Assembly: GCA_030612095.1 (NCBI GenBank)
Contig: JAUWOO010000058.1
Coordinates: forward strand, 1-10,322
Length of the DNA: 10,322 nucleotides
Origin: Thermoplasmatota archaeon
GTDB taxonomy: Archaea > Thermoplasmatota > E2 > DHVEG-1
Direction of reading: 5' to 3'
Positions within the stretch are counted from its first letter, which is position 1; every line of letters starts with the position of its first letter. The notes beneath the pieces were generated by a model that was given only the letters and a program-made list of their open reading frames with translations, had not been told where the DNA came from and ran no database searches. The position numbers and the translations under genes are program-made. This document shows, piece after piece, positions 7,002 to 10,322 of the stretch.

Positions 7002-7038
7002 TAGTTGCCCTAAATCATCTTAATTTTCTGCACCGCTT

Positions 7039-7824
7039 CTATACAACTAGCAGATGCAATAATATTGCAATAACCCCTAAGATAAATAGAGTCGTAGGAA
7101 AATAGCTAATAGCAACATTAGTCGATACCTCTTCACCATATCTATCATAATTAATATGGGCAGATTTGACTAATCGCTTTTCAAGATAATAATCTACATA
7201 CATGGGAAATATGGATATTACAAGCACCCAAGGTTCAGAAAATGAAAGATATAAAGCAATACTGATGGGAAGTGCCCAAAAAACTAAACTCTTAATTGTT
7301 CCTCTAAAGTACTGGAACATAAAGAATGCCCCCATAAAAAAAAGAGCGATTTGAACGTAGCTAAACCCAGCCATTACAGGAGATGAGATTATCATAACCA
7401 TTGGTTGTGCTGAAAAGCAGTAGAGGGCGAAAGTTGCAAGTACTCCACAGCTAAAAAACAAGAGGGGAACTTCAACAGGAACCTTTCTAAAAGAAAGATA
7501 TGTAGCGGGGTAGTCCCATGCTCTTTTAGATATCCCGCGGTACTCTATAAAAAAATCAATAACCATTGCAATCAATCCAGCCAACAAGGATACTCTCAAA
7601 TACAATGGTTCACGAGACATAATAATCAATGCGACTAGTGCCACAAAACCAGCAACTATTGTAAGAAGTCTTATACGATTCCTTAGAACGGTTTCTATAC
7701 GTTGTGAGATATCCATGTTAAAAATCTTGTTTTTAATATCCTTAATGTGGGTTTTTGTTTGCTTTATTTTGTTGTTGGCCGAAATCTTCGCTTTTTTATA
7801 ATGTTTATCCAATTGTTGACGCAT
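7039..7824 (-). CDS. Polytopic membrane protein, possibly carotenoid-cyclase/hydratase-like
   Basis: A 261-residue protein with a basic, helical N-terminal arm (about 1-50) and about seven hydrophobic segments from residue 52 to the C-terminus. Notable polar positions near the membrane are DFFIEYRG (90-97), WDYPATY (103-109) with PVEVP (116-120), and a second acidic pair in DYYLEKR (211-217). The sequence WxYPxxY...VPxExxLxFF resembles the region around the conserved glutamates of heterodimeric-type lycopene cyclases and CruF-like hydratases. This is a distant resemblance only, so I leave the function open. ATG 7824 is chosen over the preceding TTG because GGTGAT (7829-7834) lies 3 nt upstream, the same spacing seen for the small protein at 8774. 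A TATA-like box at about 7859-7866 supports its own transcript. Confidence 0.7.
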   Translation of the reverse strand: MRQQLDKHYKKAKISANNKIKQTKTHIKDIKNKIFNMDISQRIETVLRNRIRLLTIVAGFVALVALIIMSREPLYLRVSLLAGLIAMVIDFFIEYRGISKRAWDYPATYLSFRKVPVEVPLLFFSCGVLATFALYCFSAQPMVMIISSPVMAGFSYVQIALFFMGAFFMFQYFRGTIKSLVFWALPISIALYLSFSEPWVLVISIFPMYVDYYLEKRLVKSAHINYDRYGEEVSTNVAISYFPTTLFILGVIAILLHLLVV

Positions 7825-7858
7825 CAAATCACCTTATAAATTACCTTTATCTACTCTC

Positions 7859-7866
7859 TTATACAA
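7859..7866 (-). promoter_or_regulatory. Putative TATA box of the polytopic membrane protein
   Basis: The minus strand reads TTGTATAA about 38 nt upstream of the ATG at 7824. This would start a transcript with a leader of roughly 10 nt that includes the GGTGAT ribosome binding core at 7829-7834. Other AT-rich stretches nearby make the exact box uncertain. Confidence 0.35.
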
Positions 7867-7953
7867 ACAACCTTTATCTCTATGGAATGTATTTTTGAAC
7901 TAAATTCAGTCGCTTATTCGACAGGGAAGATTGAATCAACCCTTGCCCATAAA

Positions 7954-8628
7954 TTAGTCTTTCCTCTTTTTAATGTGGATTTTTTTATATTTGTAACATT
8001 CCTGTTCTTTTTTTAATGTATCAATTGTTTGTCTATATATGTGTTTACTCAGTGCCTGTATTCTATTAAGCCGTCTTTTTAGTAATAAATCATATTCACA
8101 AAGAAATTTTCCATCTTTGAGAATGGTAATTCTTAAAAGATATTGATTAACATCAATATCCATTTCTTCTTTTTCCTTTAGATAATTCCATATCTGATTA
8201 AACTTTTTGTTAATATCTTTAAACGCAATTGGAGCATGAAAATGAAATTTATTTTTATTTTTTCTATCTTGAGAAGATTTGGTATTTGTTATCTTTCTTA
8301 ATCTATTTGACAGTTCATATCTTAATTGCTTTAGCTCTTCAGATGGTTCAGTATCCAAATAAATGGCTTTGTTCGTAGCATTGTCAAAAAAATTAAATTT
8401 TTTAACTTTAAATGGAACCAAAGTATATTTCTCTGCAATATTTATTACTTCAGAAACCATCTTTTTTTCATAACTCGTTGTAAATGGGCCAAATAGTATA
8501 ATATGGGGAGCTGCTTTTTTTCTGGTTATTCCTTTTATTCTAAATTTTCTCGCTACTTCATAAATTAATCTTTCAGCGTACTTATTTGCATATCCGTGAA
8601 ATCTAAATTCTATCATGTAATGTACCAT
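7954..8628 (-). CDS. 2'-5' RNA ligase / 2H phosphodiesterase-like protein
   Basis: A 224-residue soluble, basic protein with the paired histidine motifs of the 2H phosphoesterase superfamily: HIIL at 42-45 (in PHIILFGPF) and HAPI at 131-134 (in FHFHAPIAF). The two histidines form the active site for 2',3'-cyclic phosphate or 2'-5' bond chemistry on RNA or nucleotides. Both motifs depart from the textbook HxTx: Thr is replaced by Ile in the first and Pro in the second. Activity or substrate may therefore differ, although HxPI-type second motifs are known in this superfamily. A lysine/arginine-rich C-terminal extension (about 185-224) suggests nucleic acid binding. It follows the small membrane protein by 29 nt on the same strand, so they are probably co-transcribed. 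The start ATG 8628 has a GGGGGT core 3 nt upstream; ATG 8616 is an alternative. Confidence 0.78.
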   Translation of the reverse strand: MVHYMIEFRFHGYANKYAERLIYEVARKFRIKGITRKKAAPHIILFGPFTTSYEKKMVSEVINIAEKYTLVPFKVKKFNFFDNATNKAIYLDTEPSEELKQLRYELSNRLRKITNTKSSQDRKNKNKFHFHAPIAFKDINKKFNQIWNYLKEKEEMDIDVNQYLLRITILKDGKFLCEYDLLLKRRLNRIQALSKHIYRQTIDTLKKEQECYKYKKIHIKKRKD

Positions 8629-8657
8629 TTAACCCCCATTTGTACAAAGAACCTGCT

Positions 8658-8774
8658 TTAACTGGTCAAAAGAATCCGCATCATAAAGCACAAAATAAAG
8701 ACAACAGTCAGAGTACCTAAAAAAAAGGTTGTATCCCATGTTTGCTCTTCTGAAACTACTTTTGTTTCCTCCAC
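8658..8774 (-). CDS. Small single-pass membrane protein (38 residues)
   Basis: GTG at 8772-8774 with GGTGAT (8778-8783) 3 nt upstream gives a 38-residue peptide: an acidic N-terminus (EETKVVSEEQTWDTT), one hydrophobic membrane segment (FFLGTLTVVFILCFMM) and a short tail RILLTS. The same frame is open back to an ATG at 8849, which would add MTIFFHTYAHNKTYI and more. That longer form shares its start pattern with the plus-strand frames at 2834 and 6458, so it cannot be excluded. I prefer the GTG because of the ribosome binding site. The gene precedes the 2'-5' ligase-like gene by 29 nt and is divergent from tes. Function unknown. Confidence 0.5.
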   Translation of the reverse strand: MEETKVVSEEQTWDTTFFLGTLTVVFILCFMMRILLTS

Positions 8775-8805
8775 CCTATCACCAAAATATGAATGAGAAA
8801 CAAAT

Positions 8806-8834
8806 ATATATGTTTTATTGTGTGCATATGTATG
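8806..8834 (-). promoter_or_regulatory. Third copy of the CATA..TATG-N11-ACATATAT element
   Basis: On the minus strand CATACATATG (8834-8825) is followed, after exactly 11 nt, by ACATATAT (8813-8806). The same spacing occurs on the plus strand at 2849-2877 and 6473-6501. Here ACATATAT lies 35 nt upstream of the GTG at 8774 and could be its TATA box. In all three places the element also begins 15 nt after an in-frame ATG and can be read as HxYxxxxTY, so it may be coding instead. Confidence 0.4.
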
Positions 8835-8850
8835 AAAAAAAATAGTCATA

Positions 8851-8858
8851 ATTAAATA
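8851..8858 (+). promoter_or_regulatory. TATA box of the tes gene
   Basis: ATTAAATA lies about 48 nt upstream of the tes ATG (8903). A start site some 25 nt downstream (near 8880) would give a leader of about 20 nt that contains the ribosome binding site AAGGAGG at 8887-8893. Confidence 0.5.
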
Positions 8859-8886
8859 GTAGAGTTTTGCTTTCTGTCTCTAAATC

Positions 8887-8893
8887 AAGGAGG
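8887..8893 (+). promoter_or_regulatory. Shine-Dalgarno site of the tes gene
   Basis: AAGGAGG ends 9 nt before the ATG at 8903-8905. It is the strongest ribosome binding site in the window and fixes the start of the radical SAM gene. Confidence 0.75.
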
Positions 8894-8902
8894 AATAGTT
8901 AT

Positions 8903-10322
8903 ATGATTATTCAAAAGTCGTCATTACAGAAGGGTTTACCAAAAAGGACTAATTCACTCTGCCCAGAATGTAAAAAAATTATTCCTGCTACCATCTACGA
9001 AAAAGACGGGAAAGTTATGATGAAAAAAACATGCGAAAAGCATGGCGATTTTGAAGACGTCTACTGGTCAGATATCGATATGTACTTAAAGGCGGAACAA
9101 TGGGCACATGATGGAAAAGGGGTAGATAATCCGAAAATAACTGATGCAACAGTTTGCCCATATGAGTGTGGCCTGTGTAATCTTCATCTTTCCCATACTT
9201 GTCTAGCATTAGTTGATCTTACAAATAGATGTAATCTCCAGTGTCCGATTTGTTTTGCAAATGCAAATGCTGCTGGATATGTCTATGAACCTTCGCTTGA
9301 TGAAATTGTGCGAATGATGGAGAATTTACGTGCTGAACGACCTGTTCCTTGTAAGGCCATTCAATTTGCTGGTGGGGAACCAACAATTTATCCTCAATTT
9401 TTTGAAGCGATAGAAAAAGCACGAGAACTAGGTTTCGCTCAGATACAGGTTGCTACCAATGGGTTGAAAATGGTTGATTTTGATTTCTGCCAGAAAATGA
9501 AAGATGTCGGAATGAACACGATTTATCTTCAATTTGATGGATTGCGGGAGGAGGATTATATCACTACTCGCGGGAGAAAACTTCTTGATCTAAAACTAAA
9601 GGTAATTGAAAACAGTAAAAAGGTAAAACAAAAACCATTGTCCACTATACTGGTTCCAACGATTGTGAAGACGATTAATGATGACCAGGTGGGAGAAATT
9701 GTCAAATTTGCTGTTAAACATGTTGAGGTTATCCGAGGGGTAAACTTTCAACCAGTTGCGTTTACAGGAAGAATCGATAAAAAGCAGTTGGAACAACAGA
9801 GGTATACAATTCCGGATTTAGTCACTGATCTGGAGAAACAAACAGATTTCTTAAAAAAGGATGATTTTTATCCTGTTCCGGTCGTAGCACCAATCTCTGA
9901 TCTTATCTCTATTTTATCAGATAGGGAGGAAATAACATTTACCGCTCATCCACATTGTGGTTATGCTACTTTTGTCTTTATAGATGAAAATGACGGCACG
10001 GTTACTCCAATTCCACGATTTGTTGATGTAGAAGGGCTTTTCCGGAAGATGGAGGAACTTGCTGTTAAAGCTAAAAAGTATCAATTCTTCATAAAAATGG
10101 TTAGGAAGCTTAAGAAAAAAGGAGATTTGCAGAAGACGTTTGATAAATATTTTGGAGAGTTTATTAACGAAAATAAAATGCCAGCTGGTGTGGATATTGT
10201 AGAGGTTCTTTCTAATGTAGCCTTTGAGAAAGATAAAAAATCCGTTGGAAAATTTACTTGGAAAACACTGATGATTGGTGCCATGCATTTCCAGGATGCA
10301 TATAATTATGATATTGAGCGAG
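8903..10322 (+). CDS. tes: Tetraether lipid synthase (radical SAM), C-terminus beyond window
   Basis: 473 codons are visible; the family is about 500 residues or slightly more, so only the end is missing. Tes joins two archaeal diether lipids tail-to-tail into membrane-spanning tetraethers by radical chemistry at unactivated methyl carbons. Order of motifs: rubredoxin-like CPEC (20-23) with Cys44; CPYECGLC (85-92), an auxiliary-cluster region; NRCNLQCPICF with the radical SAM CX3CX2C at 110, 114, 117; FAGGEP (155-160) for SAM binding; IYLQFDG; and HPHCG (349-353). The wording closely matches characterised methanogen Tes (the MJ0619/MA1486 family) as I remember it. MJ0619-type proteins were first proposed as methanopterin methylases (MptM), which is the main alternative. 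The gene has its own promoter and strong ribosome binding site, and is divergent from a tiny membrane protein. Its presence suggests that the organism makes GDGT-type lipids. Confidence 0.88.
   Translation, partial: MIIQKSSLQKGLPKRTNSLCPECKKIIPATIYEKDGKVMMKKTCEKHGDFEDVYWSDIDMYLKAEQWAHDGKGVDNPKITDATVCPYECGLCNLHLSHTCLALVDLTNRCNLQCPICFANANAAGYVYEPSLDEIVRMMENLRAERPVPCKAIQFAGGEPTIYPQFFEAIEKARELGFAQIQVATNGLKMVDFDFCQKMKDVGMNTIYLQFDGLREEDYITTRGRKLLDLKLKVIENSKKVKQKPLSTILVPTIVKTINDDQVGEIVKFAVKHVEVIRGVNFQPVAFTGRIDKKQLEQQRYTIPDLVTDLEKQTDFLKKDDFYPVPVVAPISDLISILSDREEITFTAHPHCGYATFVFIDENDGTVTPIPRFVDVEGLFRKMEELAVKAKKYQFFIKMVRKLKKKGDLQKTFDKYFGEFINENKMPAGVDIVEVLSNVAFEKDKKSVGKFTWKTLMIGAMHFQDAYNYDIER

Larger units (their letters stand above)
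6285..7038. other. Gene-poor remnant region
   Basis: Between the glycosyltransferase and the polytopic membrane protein no intact large gene is present. From left to right it holds a 45-codon minus-strand ORF, the duplicated divergent start region with a frameshifted sulfotransferase beginning (6434-6704), an undefined stretch (6705-6809) and the tail of a PD-(D/E)XK nuclease. The combination of unrelated 5' and 3' gene fragments suggests deletions after rearrangement. No RNA gene or CRISPR repeat was recognised. Confidence 0.6.

Noticed and set aside
9015..10288. Several minus-strand open frames under the right-hand end
   Set aside because: They are antisense to the long tes frame, which has strong motif support across the whole stretch.
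1..10322. tRNA, rRNA, riboswitch or CRISPR array
   Set aside because: I looked for cloverleaf ends, conserved rRNA segments and regularly spaced direct repeats and saw none. A covariance-model search would be needed to exclude small RNAs.

Overview
This AT-rich window most likely comes from an archaeon, probably a euryarchaeal-type lineage that makes membrane-spanning lipids. Four things point there. The right end carries a long, nearly complete homologue of tetraether lipid synthase (Tes). Several genes have the archaeal Shine-Dalgarno core GGTGAT or GGAGG. Some starts have a TATA-like box at the distance expected for leaderless or short-leader transcripts. There is a UbiA prenyltransferase beside sulfotransferases and a glycosyltransferase. 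I cannot name the species from the sequence alone.

Left part (1-1710). A broken IS66-type transposase on the minus strand runs off the left edge. Its reading frame is interrupted by three in-frame TAG codons inside a strongly self-complementary stretch (about 500-640). The element appears to end at a 12-bp inverted repeat (1125-1161), exactly where an unrelated minus-strand gene (1530 down to 1159) loses its reading frame, so that gene was probably cut by the insertion. A 49-codon ORF overlaps the start of that truncated gene.

Middle part (1707-6284). Two different sulfotransferase-fold proteins are transcribed divergently from a very short shared region. A UbiA-family prenyltransferase with its own promoter follows. 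A membrane glycosyltransferase of the GT2/GT21 type converges on it. Together with Tes, these suggest a region for building or decorating isoprenoid lipids (prenylation, glycosylation, sulfation, chain coupling). This is an inference from neighbourhood, not a demonstrated pathway.

Gap (6285-7038). There is no intact large gene. It holds a 45-codon ORF ahead of the glycosyltransferase, a decayed copy of the divergent sulfotransferase start region, and the C-terminal tail of a RecB/Cas4-like PD-(D/E)XK nuclease with its cysteine cluster. This looks like a gene graveyard.

Right part (7039-10322). On the minus strand lie a polytopic membrane protein, a 2'-5' RNA ligase/phosphodiesterase-like protein and a tiny single-pass membrane protein. 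The tes gene, on the plus strand, is divergent from the tiny protein and is cut by the right edge.

The most unusual signal is a short signature at the 5' end of three divergently placed reading frames (2834+, 6458+, 8849-). All have the spacing CATA..TATG-N11-ACATATAT starting 15 nt after an ATG, and can be read as M-x-I-x-x-H-x-Y-x4-T-Y. It may be a duplicated N-terminus, a regulatory element, or both.
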